Assembly (NCBI GenBank): GCA_035689345.1 | Contig: DASSLR010000042.1 | Coordinates: forward strand, 1-11,858 | Direction of reading: 5' to 3' | Length of the DNA: 11,858 nucleotides | Origin: CF-118 sp035689345 | Lineage (GTDB): Bacteria > Chloroflexota > Dormibacteria > Dormibacterales > Dormibacteraceae | Shown here: one piece after another, positions 1 to 6,432 of the stretch | How positions within the stretch are numbered: the stretch's first letter is position 1 | Layout: the number at the start of each line of letters is the position of its first letter | Notes under the pieces: generated by a model | The model's database searches: none | What the model saw: only the letters and a program-made list of their open reading frames with translations | What the model was told of the DNA's origin: nothing | Position numbers and translations under genes: made by a program

Positions 1-1069
1 TGCAGTAACCGGGCCCGCAGGGGCTCGAGTCAGTGAGAACGACTGTGAGAGTGCCTGTCCAACCGTTTGAACCCCAAGCCGCGTTGCCCTTCAGGTTGTT
101 CGTCACCGTTATCGTGACGACTCCATTTGCCGCTGCCCCGCTGACCGTGTGAAGGGGAGGTGGGCAGTTGACTCGGGCTATGCACGTCTGCGAGTACGTC
201 GCGATCACGACACTGACCGACACCTTTCCGCCGGGAGTGCCGCCGCTGTACGTGAACCTGACCGTGCAGCCAAGCCATGAACAGGACGGAATGCTGCCGC
301 CGGGGAAACTGATGTGGCTGAACACGTACCAGTTGGCGGTGTCGGTTTGCTGGGCCCCGTACGCATCGCGCACCCGGACCGTCAGGCTGAACTGACCAAT
401 TCCACCGGCAGGAGGTGGAAAGGCACCCGTGAGACTGAGACCGCTCACTCCCATTCCGGGCGGCCGGTTGTCGTTGGTGATCGTGTAGGTGAATGGGCCC
501 TGACCACCGCTCACGGCGCCGAAGTTGCCGCAGATCGTGCAGCCTTCCTCGACCGAGCACTGATTGGCGCACGGCTGGCTCACGGCCAGCGCCGACGCGA
601 TCTTGATGCTGCCCGGACCGGTCGCGGTCCCGCCCGCTGAATCCGTGACCATCACGGTGAAGCTCGGCTGGCCGGCCGCCCCCGGAGTCCCCGACACCTG
701 GCCGCCCCCCGACAGGCTCAGGCCTGCCGGCAAAGAGCCGCCGCTGATCGACCAGCTGTACGGCGGTGTTCCGCCACCCGCGCCCAGATTCACGACGCCG
801 TAGCCGATACCCACCTCGCCGCCGTGGAACGGCAGGCTGGTGATGGCCAGGGCCGCGCCGGTCGGCGAGGCAGGCGCCGACGAGCTCGGCGAGCTGCTCG
901 GGCTGGCCGTGCCTCCTCCAGTCGAAGAAGACGGGCTGGTTTCGCCGTGGCTCGCGGACGAAGGGCTGGTGCGCGGCGACACGTTGGCCGTCGGGTTGCT
1001 GGACGTGCAGGTGAACGCGCAGAGTGAGACCACAACCAGCGCTCCTGCGAGCCGCAACAAAGTCCTCAC
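1..1069 (-). CDS. Putative Ig-repeat surface lipoprotein, 3' end cut by window edge
   Basis: This open frame runs from a GTG at 1069 to the left edge (356 codons plus one base), so the C-terminus is missing. Residues 1-21 form a signal-peptide-like segment (MRTLLRLAGALVVVSLCAFTC). C21 could be lipidated, but Thr at -1 makes the lipobox weak. Residues 22-72 are a Ser/Thr/Pro linker. Residues 73-160 carry the putative-Ig pattern PPYSWSISG, LPAGLSLS, GTPGAAG, FTVMVTDS. A second related unit (about 161-250) begins with a four-Cys cluster, C167-x3-C171-x5-C177-x2-C180, and contains PFTYTI and RPPGM. The protein aligns along its whole visible length with its upstream neighbour, so the two are tandem paralogs; the 13-bp gap suggests one operon. 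The GTG was chosen because it aligns with the neighbour's ATG just before the signal peptide. The role is unknown: an exported surface or adhesion-like protein. I am confident of the gene, less of lipidation. Confidence 0.85.
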   Translation of the reverse strand, partial: MRTLLRLAGALVVVSLCAFTCTSSNPTANVSPRTSPSSASHGETSPSSSTGGGTASPSSSPSSSAPASPTGAALAITSLPFHGGEVGIGYGVVNLGAGGGTPPYSWSISGGSLPAGLSLSGGGQVSGTPGAAGQPSFTVMVTDSAGGTATGPGSIKIASALAVSQPCANQCSVEEGCTICGNFGAVSGGQGPFTYTITNDNRPPGMGVSGLSLTGAFPPPAGGIGQFSLTVRVRDAYGAQQTDTANWYVFSHISFPGGSIPSCSWLGCTVRFTYSGGTPGGKVSVSVVIATYSQTCIARVNCPPPLHTVSGAAANGVVTITVTNNLKGNAAWGSNGWTGTLTVVLTDSSPCGPGYC

Positions 1070-1082
1070 TGCAGCTCGGGCT

Positions 1083-2258
1083 TTACGTGTCGATGTTGAT
1101 GTCGGCCGTCATGGCCGACTTGGCGTTCGCCGGTGCCACGCAAGCGCCCTTGTCGACCAGGACGACGTAGACGTCGCCGGCCCACTGCACCCCACCAGTC
1201 TTGGGAGTGCATTTGTCAGGGTTGCCGCAGTTCATACCCACAGTCAGCGAGCCGCCCTTGGCGGTGGCCGTCCAGCCGGGCGGAATGTAGTCGGTCAGCG
1301 GGCCCGCCCCGACATCGTCGCTGCACACGATCTGCGCGTTGGCGTTGTCATAGCAGGCTCTCGTCACCACCACGGCGATGTTGTCGCTGGGGTTGCCAAG
1401 CGTGTAAGTCAGGGAGTAGCCGCTGGCAGCGATGGTGCAGACCCCCGGCCCCGGCTGGTAGCAGCCGGCGTACGGCGGTCCGCTGCTCGAGACAAAGTTG
1501 ACCGCGCCAAACTCACTCCAGTTCGGAGTCACCGTGCGAGTGACACCAAAGTCGTCGGTGACAGAGACGGTGAAGGGAACCGGGGCGGGAGGCGGGCCTT
1601 GGGCGAGGTTCGGCGGCGGGGGCGGAGGAAATGCCCCGATCAGCGACAGCCGCCCGTTCCAGCTCATCCCTGGCGGCGGAGCACCACTGACGATCTTGTA
1701 GGTGTACGGCCCGGCTCCGCCACTGATTGCACCGAAGGTCCCGCAGACGGTGCACCCAACTCCGACGTTGCAGAACTTCGCGCACGGCGATGACACGGCA
1801 AACGCAGGAAAGACCGTCATCTTTGCCGCCGCTGACGCCGTGGCGCTGGCGGAGTCCGTCACGGTGACCGTGAAGCCGAAATTGCCGGCCTTGGTGTTGT
1901 TGCCGGTGATGACTCCTTGCGGCGAAAGCGCCAGGCCAGGGGGCAACCCGGTGGCCGACCAGGTGTACGGCGAGGTCCCACCGGACGCCAGAAGCGTCAC
2001 CGCCAGATAGCCGACGCCAACCTCCCCGTTGTGAGTCGGGATGGCGGTGACGGCGAGGCTAGAGGGAGACGTCGAGGTCGCCGCGCTTGGGCTGGAAGCC
2101 GGCGGCGTGGAGGTCGCCGGAGTGCTCGATGTGCTCGATGGACTGGATTGAGGCGAGACGTCAGCCGTCGGGTTGGAAGTCCCTCCGCCGAGCGTGCAGG
2201 CGGCGCCGAAGACCGTGACAGCCACCAGCAAGGCGGCGGCCCTCCCAAATCCCCTCAT
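1083..2258 (-). CDS. Putative Ig-repeat surface lipoprotein, complete paralog
   Basis: This gene encodes 391 residues. The start is taken at ATG 2258 (MRGFGRAAALLVAV) because it directly precedes a signal peptide; an in-frame start at 2300 would add 14 residues that do not look like a signal. C21 after FGAA is a plausible lipidation site. Residues 22-67 are a Ser/Thr/Pro spacer. Residues 68-150 carry a putative-Ig repeat (SPYTWSATG, LPPGLALS, FTVTVTDS). Residues 151-245 form a second, divergent repeat opened by the cluster C159-x3-C163-x5-C169-x2-C172 and containing a proline run near 211-226. The C-terminal part (about 250-391) has further paired cysteines (C265, C273, C301, C311, C343, C349, C372), which would suit disulfides outside the cell. 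It lies 13 bp upstream of its paralog and probably shares its transcript. The family is known from extracellular proteins. No enzymatic motif is visible and the function is unassigned. Confidence 0.88.
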   Translation of the reverse strand: MRGFGRAAALLVAVTVFGAACTLGGGTSNPTADVSPQSSPSSTSSTPATSTPPASSPSAATSTSPSSLAVTAIPTHNGEVGVGYLAVTLLASGGTSPYTWSATGLPPGLALSPQGVITGNNTKAGNFGFTVTVTDSASATASAAAKMTVFPAFAVSSPCAKFCNVGVGCTVCGTFGAISGGAGPYTYKIVSGAPPPGMSWNGRLSLIGAFPPPPPPNLAQGPPPAPVPFTVSVTDDFGVTRTVTPNWSEFGAVNFVSSSGPPYAGCYQPGPGVCTIAASGYSLTYTLGNPSDNIAVVVTRACYDNANAQIVCSDDVGAGPLTDYIPPGWTATAKGGSLTVGMNCGNPDKCTPKTGGVQWAGDVYVVLVDKGACVAPANAKSAMTADINIDT

Positions 2259-2326
2259 TTTTTGTTGAGCGGAGTGTAGTGGAGGCCATATGAATTGCAC
2301 GCTTTCGGGCGCACAATTTGCGCGAA
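2259..2326. promoter_or_regulatory. Divergent promoter interval with imperfect inverted repeat
   Basis: These 68 bp separate two divergent surface-protein genes, so both promoters must lie here or inside coding sequence. A -10-like TACACT reads on the minus strand at 2278-2273, and CACAAT reads on the plus strand at 2312-2317, nine bases before ATG 2327. No good -35 box is seen for either. The arms AATTGCACGC (2293-2302) and GCGCACAATT (2309-2318) form an imperfect inverted repeat (8 of 10 pairs) that could bind a dimeric regulator of both genes. The promoter calls are inference from position and weak matches. Confidence 0.4.
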
Positions 2327-3163
2327 ATGCGGAGGGCAGCCCGGATGGTGATCACGGCGGCCGCCGTCGTCCTCGCGGCCAGCCCTGCCGCAGCACACGC
2401 TTTCACGCTGATCCAGACCACCAAGGTGACTGTGACGCCAACCTCGGGTTATCCGACGGCGGCTTTCCGGGTCGACGGCCGTACGTCGCCGTGCGGCAAC
2501 GGGCCGTTCACTTACACGTTCTACTTTGACTCCAACCTCGTTCTGCTCTGGAACACATCCGTCGGGGCCTGCGTCTCGAACGCCTACGACACGGGCTTGA
2601 GCCCAAACCTGGTGCCTCCGAACGGCTTCAACGCGGTGGGCGCGCACACGATCATCCTCACGTTCAGCGATGCAAACGGCGGATCCGGCACGACCACCAC
2701 GGCGTACACGATCAACAACCCGCCACCTCCGCCGCGCCCTTCGCCCAAGCCGTCGCCCTCGGCGGTTCGGTCGTCGCCACCGACGACCCAGCCGTCACCG
2801 TCGACCACGCCCAGCACGGCCACGAGCCCCAACTGTCCGCCGGGCGCGGTCACGGCCGGGTGTCCGTCGCCTACGCCCTCTAACGCGACGTGCCCGGCGG
2901 CGATGCTGCCCCCACCCGGCACCGGCGGCTGGGCGGACAACCTCATCGCCGGCGCGATGGTGCTGGCCGTGATTCCGATCGCCGGCCTGGCGCTGTTCGG
3001 TCCCGGCCCGCTGTGGGCGGCGGTCAATCGCCGGCGCAGGTTGCTCACGTTGCTGGGGCTCTCGGTGGTGGCGGTCCTCACGCTCAACTGCACCTTCCCC
3101 ACCAACTCGACCCAACCCGTGGCGAACGTGTCGCCCTCGGCCTCGCCCAGCTGCTCGGCCTGA
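2327..3163 (+). CDS. Secreted Ig-like protein with C-terminal membrane anchor
   Basis: This gene encodes 278 residues from ATG 2327; an in-frame TTG at 2318 would add three. Residues 1-25 are a clear signal peptide ending ASPAAAHA. Residues 26-130 look like one Ig/PKD-type beta-sandwich (KVTVTPTSG, GPFTYTFYFD, GAHTIILTFSDANG) with two cysteines (C56, C82) that could pair. A Pro/Ser/Thr-rich stalk follows (131-168), then a short Cys-bearing stretch (C170, C179, C189). Residues 205-232 form a hydrophobic helix, 235-238 are four arginines, and 239-254 form a second hydrophobic segment ending at C255. The final 23 residues repeat the Thr/Ser/Pro style of the paralogous lipoproteins' N-termini. 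The protein is probably displayed on the membrane surface. Its divergence from two surface lipoprotein genes suggests a shared cell-envelope role. No catalytic motif is visible. It ends one base from the convergent folE stop. Confidence 0.8.
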   Translation: MRRAARMVITAAAVVLAASPAAAHAFTLIQTTKVTVTPTSGYPTAAFRVDGRTSPCGNGPFTYTFYFDSNLVLLWNTSVGACVSNAYDTGLSPNLVPPNGFNAVGAHTIILTFSDANGGSGTTTTAYTINNPPPPPRPSPKPSPSAVRSSPPTTQPSPSTTPSTATSPNCPPGAVTAGCPSPTPSNATCPAAMLPPPGTGGWADNLIAGAMVLAVIPIAGLALFGPGPLWAAVNRRRRLLTLLGLSVVAVLTLNCTFPTNSTQPVANVSPSASPSCSA

Positions 3164-3164
3164 G

Positions 3165-3737
3165 CTAGGGCCGGCGCACCAGCTCCAGGAACTCGGCCCG
3201 CGTCCTGGCGTCGCGCCGGAACGTGCCGAGCATGCACGACGTGACCAGCTGACCGCCTGTCTTCTGCACGCCGCGCATTTCCATGCAGAGGTGACGCGCC
3301 TCCACCACGACCCCCACTCCGCGCGGCGCCGCCACCTCGCTCAGGGCTTCGGCGATCTGCCTCGTCATCTGCTCCTGCAGCTGCAGCCGGTGCGCGAAAA
3401 CGCCCACGAGGCGAGGGATCTTGCTCAAGCCCACCACCTTCCCCTTGGGCAGGTAGCCCACGTGGCACGTGCCGAAGAAGGGCAGCATGTGGTGCTCGCA
3501 CAGGCTGTAGAAGGGAATGTCGCGCACGACCACCATCTCGTCGTAGTCCTGTTCGAACACCGCGCCGGCGAACAGCTCGGCGACGTCGGTTTCGTAGCCG
3601 TCGGTCAGCTCGCGCAGGGCGCGCGTCACGCGCCCGGGCGTGGCCCTGAGGCCCTCGCGCGATGGGTCCTCCCCCAGCTCGACCAGCAGCCGCTCGACCA
3701 GCGCCGGCATCGCGTCGACCGGCTTGACCCTGGCCAT
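3165..3737 (-). CDS. folE: GTP cyclohydrolase I
   Basis: The product converts GTP to 7,8-dihydroneopterin triphosphate, the first step of tetrahydrofolate (and other pterin) synthesis, in the cytoplasm as a toroidal oligomer. The 190 residues match the catalytic core of the family at full length. REGLRATPGRV (27-37) is the N-terminal signature, and YSLCEHHMLPFFGTCHVGY (77-95) holds the zinc ligands C80 and H83 with H82. VGLSKIPRLV (102-111) and HRLQLQEQMTRQIAEAL (116-132) follow. EARHLCMEMRGVQK (146-159) supplies H149 and the third zinc ligand C151. All expected metal and catalytic residues are present. The ATG at 3737 gives the usual short N-terminus. The gene stands alone, with no other folate or queuosine genes visible, and diverges from the PHP gene across 26 bp. 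The His in HRLQ, where many homologs have Arg or Gln, looks like ordinary variation. Confidence 0.97.
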   Translation of the reverse strand: MARVKPVDAMPALVERLLVELGEDPSREGLRATPGRVTRALRELTDGYETDVAELFAGAVFEQDYDEMVVVRDIPFYSLCEHHMLPFFGTCHVGYLPKGKVVGLSKIPRLVGVFAHRLQLQEQMTRQIAEALSEVAAPRGVGVVVEARHLCMEMRGVQKTGGQLVTSCMLGTFRRDARTRAEFLELVRRP

Positions 3738-3763
3738 CCGCGTAACTCAAACACAATTGATTC
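3738..3763. promoter_or_regulatory. Short divergent promoter gap, folE / PHP gene
   Basis: Only 26 bp separate the two divergent start codons. A CACAAT hexamer at 3752-3757 lies six bases before GTG 3764, the spacing expected if transcription of the PHP gene begins at its start codon (leaderless). It overlaps a CAATTG palindrome (3754-3759). No convincing -10 for folE and no Shine-Dalgarno for either gene is visible. The promoter assignment is inferred from position. Confidence 0.35.
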
Positions 3764-4771
3764 GTGGATGCGGTGGCGGCGGCCCAGGTGCTTTCGGAGA
3801 TCGGCTATCTCCTGCGCCAGGATCCGAAGGAGACGTATCGCGCGCGCGCTTTCTCGGCCGCGTCGTGGTCCATCGCGCTGCAGCGGCCGGACATCGAGGC
3901 ACTGAACAAGGAGGACAACCTCACGTCGATTCCCGGCGTCGGCGCCGGCATCGCGAAGGTTCTCGCCGACCTGGTCGCGACCGGCCAGAGCCGCTACCTG
4001 GACCGCCTCCGCACGACGTCGGGACAGCCGGCGCGCGATGACGAGACGGTGCTCGACCTCGGCAAGTACCAGGGCGACCTCCACTCGCACACGACCTGGA
4101 GCGACGGCCGCGCCACGATGCTCGAGATGGCCGAGGGCGCGCGGGCGATGGGCTATCGCTATCTGTGCGTCACGGACCACTCGCCCCGCATCAAAGTCGT
4201 CAACGGTCTCGACGCGCAGCGCCTCCTCGCCCAGTCGCAGGAGATGGCCGAGGTGCAGAAGAAGGTGCGGGGCCTCACGCTCCTGCAGGGGATCGAGGTC
4301 GACATCCTCGAGGACGGCGCGCTCGACCTGCCCGACCAGGTGCTGGAGATCCTCGACTTCGTGATCGCGTCGCCACACGTAAAGCTGCGCCAGGACCCGG
4401 ACTCGATGACGCAGCGAATGCTCCGGGCGGTCGCGCATCCACACGTCGACCTGATCGGTCATCCCACTGGCCGGCGACCGGGCTCGCGCGAGGGCGCGAC
4501 CTACGACTTCGAGCTGGTGTTCAAGGAAGCGGCCGAGCACGGCGTGGCCGTCGAGATCGACTGCGACCCGGCGCGCATGGACCTGTCGCCGGAGATGGCG
4601 CGCCTGGCCCTGGAGTGCGGGTGCGACTTCGTCCTGAGCTCCGACGCCCACGCGCCGAACGAGCTCGCCTACGTGCCCATGGCCGCGTGGATGGCCCGCC
4701 GGGCAGGCATCCCGGCCGAGCGAATCCTCAACTGGAACCTTGACAGTCACTTCAAAGTGAGCTCAAATTGA
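3764..4771 (+). CDS. HhH-PHP phosphoesterase, PolX-like without polymerase domain
   Basis: This gene encodes 335 residues from GTG 3764. Residues 5-85 resemble the N-terminal 8-kDa domain of family X polymerases, including a helix-hairpin-helix at LTSIPGVGAGIAKVLADL (53-70) that would contact DNA. Residues 103-325 form a PHP domain with what looks like a full metal-binding set: H107 and H109 (LHSHTTWSDG), D138/H139 (TDHS), E178 (GIEVD), H205 (SPH), H233 (GHPTGR), D294 and H296 (SDAH). In bacterial PolX the palm and thumb domains lie between these two parts; here they are joined directly. PHP domains of PolX enzymes are manganese-dependent 3'-5' exonucleases or phosphoesterases, so a DNA-end-processing nuclease is a reasonable inference. 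Similar HhH-PHP proteins of this length occur in Actinomycetota. The last bases contain the promoter-like element of the next gene. Confidence 0.85.
   Translation: MDAVAAAQVLSEIGYLLRQDPKETYRARAFSAASWSIALQRPDIEALNKEDNLTSIPGVGAGIAKVLADLVATGQSRYLDRLRTTSGQPARDDETVLDLGKYQGDLHSHTTWSDGRATMLEMAEGARAMGYRYLCVTDHSPRIKVVNGLDAQRLLAQSQEMAEVQKKVRGLTLLQGIEVDILEDGALDLPDQVLEILDFVIASPHVKLRQDPDSMTQRMLRAVAHPHVDLIGHPTGRRPGSREGATYDFELVFKEAAEHGVAVEIDCDPARMDLSPEMARLALECGCDFVLSSDAHAPNELAYVPMAAWMARRAGIPAERILNWNLDSHFKVSSN
4740..4768 (+). promoter_or_regulatory. Promoter-like element with palindrome in spacer
   Basis: TTGACA (4740-4745) matches the consensus -35 box exactly. After a 17-bp spacer comes TCAAAT (4763-4768), four of six matches to the -10 consensus. 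Inside the spacer lies the perfect 14-bp palindrome TCACTTCAAAGTGA (4747-4760). The element overlaps the 3' end of the PHP gene and would start transcription at about 4775, just before ATG 4781. A palindrome between the -35 and -10 boxes is a classic repressor position, and the downstream gene encodes a ribbon-helix-helix domain, so autoregulation is inferred. Confidence 0.6.
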
Positions 4772-4780
4772 CATCAACCC

Positions 4781-5470
4781 ATGGCCAAGGCCACGACCGT
4801 TCGCTTCACCGAAGAGGTGTACCAGCGGCTGGACCAGGCCTCGGCGCGCACGGGCATGCCGGTCAACTCGATAGTCGTCGCCGCCGTGCTGGAGTGGATG
4901 CAACGGCACACGCCTGAGGCCGGGGTCCAGGGCGCGCCGCTGAGCTTCACGCTTCCTGCCGCGCCGCGGTGGTCGACCATCCGCCGCGCAATGCGAAGGG
5001 CGGGCCGGGAGATGTCGCCGGGCATGTATCCGTTCGAGCGCTTCAGCGAGCACGCCAAAAAGCTGCTGACGCTGGCGCAGGGCGAGGCCGAGAGGGCCGG
5101 CTTCAGCTACATAGGCACCGAGCATCTTCTGCTGGCCGCGTTCGGCAGCCCGGAATTCCACTCCGCGCAGATCCTCAATGCGCTCGAGGTCAAAGAGGAT
5201 GACGTGAGGGCGGCGATCGAGAGCGTGGTGACCCGCAAGGAAGCGGTCCGCCTCGGGGGGATCATCCCGACGTCGCGCGTCAAGAAGGTCATCGAGCTCG
5301 CATTCCAGCTGTGCGGCGCGATGGGCCATCCGCACGTCGGCACCGACCACATCCTCCTCGCGCTGGCGACCGAGGGCGAGGGCATCGCCGCCCACGTGAT
5401 GGCCGACGCGGGCGCCACGCGCAAGCGCATCGAAGGCGAGATCGCCAAGATCAGCGAGCCCGAGTCGTAA
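4781..5470 (+). CDS. RHH DNA-binding domain fused to double Clp_N domain
   Basis: This gene encodes 229 residues. Residues 4-43 read as a CopG/Arc-type ribbon-helix-helix: a beta strand TTVRFT, helix EEVYQRLDQASARTG, then PVNSIVVAAVLEWMQRH. A basic linker follows (62-80, with RRAMRRAGRE). Residues 84-150 form the first Clp_N repeat (FERFSEHAKKLLTLAQ, YIGTEHLLLAAF), and 164-224 the second (TSRVKKVIELAFQLCGAMG, HVGTDHILLALATEGEG). These are the substrate- and adaptor-docking repeats of ClpA/ClpC, but there is no Walker A/B AAA+ module, so it cannot unfold proteins itself. The closest known architecture is mycobacterial ClpC2, an ATPase-less ClpC1 N-domain homolog reported to bind ClpC1-targeting peptide antibiotics. 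A repressor or sensor with a Clp_N ligand or adaptor domain is inferred. The upstream palindrome supports autoregulation. Domain calls are strong; the function is not proven. Confidence 0.88.
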   Translation: MAKATTVRFTEEVYQRLDQASARTGMPVNSIVVAAVLEWMQRHTPEAGVQGAPLSFTLPAAPRWSTIRRAMRRAGREMSPGMYPFERFSEHAKKLLTLAQGEAERAGFSYIGTEHLLLAAFGSPEFHSAQILNALEVKEDDVRAAIESVVTRKEAVRLGGIIPTSRVKKVIELAFQLCGAMGHPHVGTDHILLALATEGEGIAAHVMADAGATRKRIEGEIAKISEPES

Positions 5471-5483
5471 TCCGCGCGTCGGT

Positions 5484-5489
5484 TAGCAT
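5484..5489 (+). promoter_or_regulatory. Candidate -10 box for oxidoreductase gene
   Basis: TAGCAT fits the TAnnnT pattern and ends nine bases before ATG 5499, a position that would give a leaderless or almost leaderless transcript. The 28-bp gap after the Clp_N gene has no clear Shine-Dalgarno and no clear -35 box. This is a weak call based on position and hexamer only. Confidence 0.3.
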
Positions 5490-5498
5490 CGGCCTCGG

Positions 5499-6419
5499 AT
5501 GACCAGGCTCGGCATCATGATCGAGGGCCAGGAAGGCCTCAACTGGGAGCGGTGGCGGGCCATCTGCACCGACGTCGAGCGCCTCGGTTTCGCGTCGCTG
5601 CGGCGCAGCGAGCACCTCATCTCGCTGATGGGCGACGCGACGAAGGAGCGGGACTGCATCGACTGCTGGACTTCGCTCGCGCTGGCCGCGGAGTGGACGA
5701 AATCGATCCAGTTCGGCCCTATGGTCAGCCCGCTCACGTTCCACGAGCCGGCGGTGCTGGCCCGGCAGGCCACCGCCGTGGACATCCTGAGCGGAGGGCG
5801 TTTGATCTTCGGCATCGGGGCGGGCTGGAACGAGAACGAGCACGAAGTTTTCGACGTGCCGTTCCTGACCACGAAAGGACGCATGGACCGGCTCGAAGAA
5901 GGCGTGCGCATCATCAAGAACGCGTGGCAGGTCTCGCACCCGAAGCCGCCGCGCGGCGGCACGATTCCCATCCTCATGGGCGGCGTGGGCGAGAAGCGGC
6001 ACCTGCCGCTGGTGGCGAGGGAGGCCGCGGAGTGGAACTACACCCGCCTCGACCATGACGAGTACCGGCACAAGCGCCAGGTGATCGCCGAATCGTGCCG
6101 CGAGATCGGGCGCGACCCTTCGACGATTCGCTATTCGGTGATGGCCAACTACATCATCGGCCGCGACCAGGACGACCTGCGCCGGCGCGCGGTACAGATG
6201 GCCGAGGTGCTGCCGCGGCTGAAACGGGATTCGCCTGACGAGATCCTCGAGGTCGCGCGCAAGAGCGCCTTCGTGGGCACGCCCGCCGAGGTGGCCGAGC
6301 AGATCCGCAGCTACGCCGCGCTCGACGTCGACCTCTTCATGCTCCAGCACTTCCTGCTGGACGACCGGGACGCGCTGGAGCTGCTTGCCGCCGAAGTCAT
6401 GCCTGCCCTGGCCGCGTAA
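5499..6419 (+). CDS. Luciferase-like (LLM) F420/flavin-dependent oxidoreductase
   Basis: The 306-residue protein has the layout of the bacterial luciferase-like TIM-barrel family. ERLGFASLRRSEHL (27-40) forms an early strand and cofactor-side loop. The central signature is HEPAVLARQATAVDILSGGRLIFGIGAGWNE (82-112, interrupted by small loops), followed by FDVPF (118-122) and RMDRLEEGVRIIK (128-140). IPILMGGVGEKR (156-167) and FVGTPAEVAEQI (258-269) are further family marks. Such enzymes move hydride or add oxygen using reduced F420 or FMN. F420 is the more likely cofactor given the sequence style, but the two cannot be separated by eye. The substrate is unknown. The stop lies 13 bp before an acyl-CoA dehydrogenase start, so both are probably co-transcribed and may act on the same hydrophobic or acyl substrate. 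Confidence 0.9.
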   Translation: MTRLGIMIEGQEGLNWERWRAICTDVERLGFASLRRSEHLISLMGDATKERDCIDCWTSLALAAEWTKSIQFGPMVSPLTFHEPAVLARQATAVDILSGGRLIFGIGAGWNENEHEVFDVPFLTTKGRMDRLEEGVRIIKNAWQVSHPKPPRGGTIPILMGGVGEKRHLPLVAREAAEWNYTRLDHDEYRHKRQVIAESCREIGRDPSTIRYSVMANYIIGRDQDDLRRRAVQMAEVLPRLKRDSPDEILEVARKSAFVGTPAEVAEQIRSYAALDVDLFMLQHFLLDDRDALELLAAEVMPALAA

Positions 6420-6432
6420 GGTTTACAGGCAC

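Noticed and set aside
530..571. Cytochrome c heme site in the Cys cluster
   Set aside because: The CxxC is followed by Gly, not His, in both paralogs.
840..1793. Long plus-strand frame antisense to the two lipoprotein genes
   Set aside because: It spans two real minus-strand genes, is rich in Arg/Ala/Gly/Asp as expected for a GC-rich shadow, and shows no domain.
2690..2840. Pro/Ser/Thr-rich DNA as a minisatellite
   Set aside because: Repeats are at the amino-acid composition level only; codons vary and no regular unit is visible.
3156..3173. Short CGGCC-N8-GGCCG repeat at the convergent junction as a bidirectional terminator
   Set aside because: Only five pairs, no T-tract on either side, and it lies in coding/stop sequence; expected by chance in GC-rich DNA.
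3381..3392. Unusual His in the folE HRLQ segment as an inactivating change
   Set aside because: The position varies in the family (Arg, Gln and others) and all zinc and catalytic residues are present.
2584..3756. Long minus-strand frame over the secreted protein and folE
   Set aside because: Composition is a shadow of folE in another frame and the antisense of the secreted gene; folE itself is unambiguous.
3626..4750. 374-codon minus-strand frame opposite the PHP gene
   Set aside because: The PHP gene on the plus strand has clear catalytic motifs; the antisense frame is a codon-bias artefact.
5451..6350. 299-codon minus-strand frame opposite the luciferase-like gene
   Set aside because: Antisense of a well-supported enzyme; the protein is His/Arg/Leu/Asp-rich without a recognisable fold.
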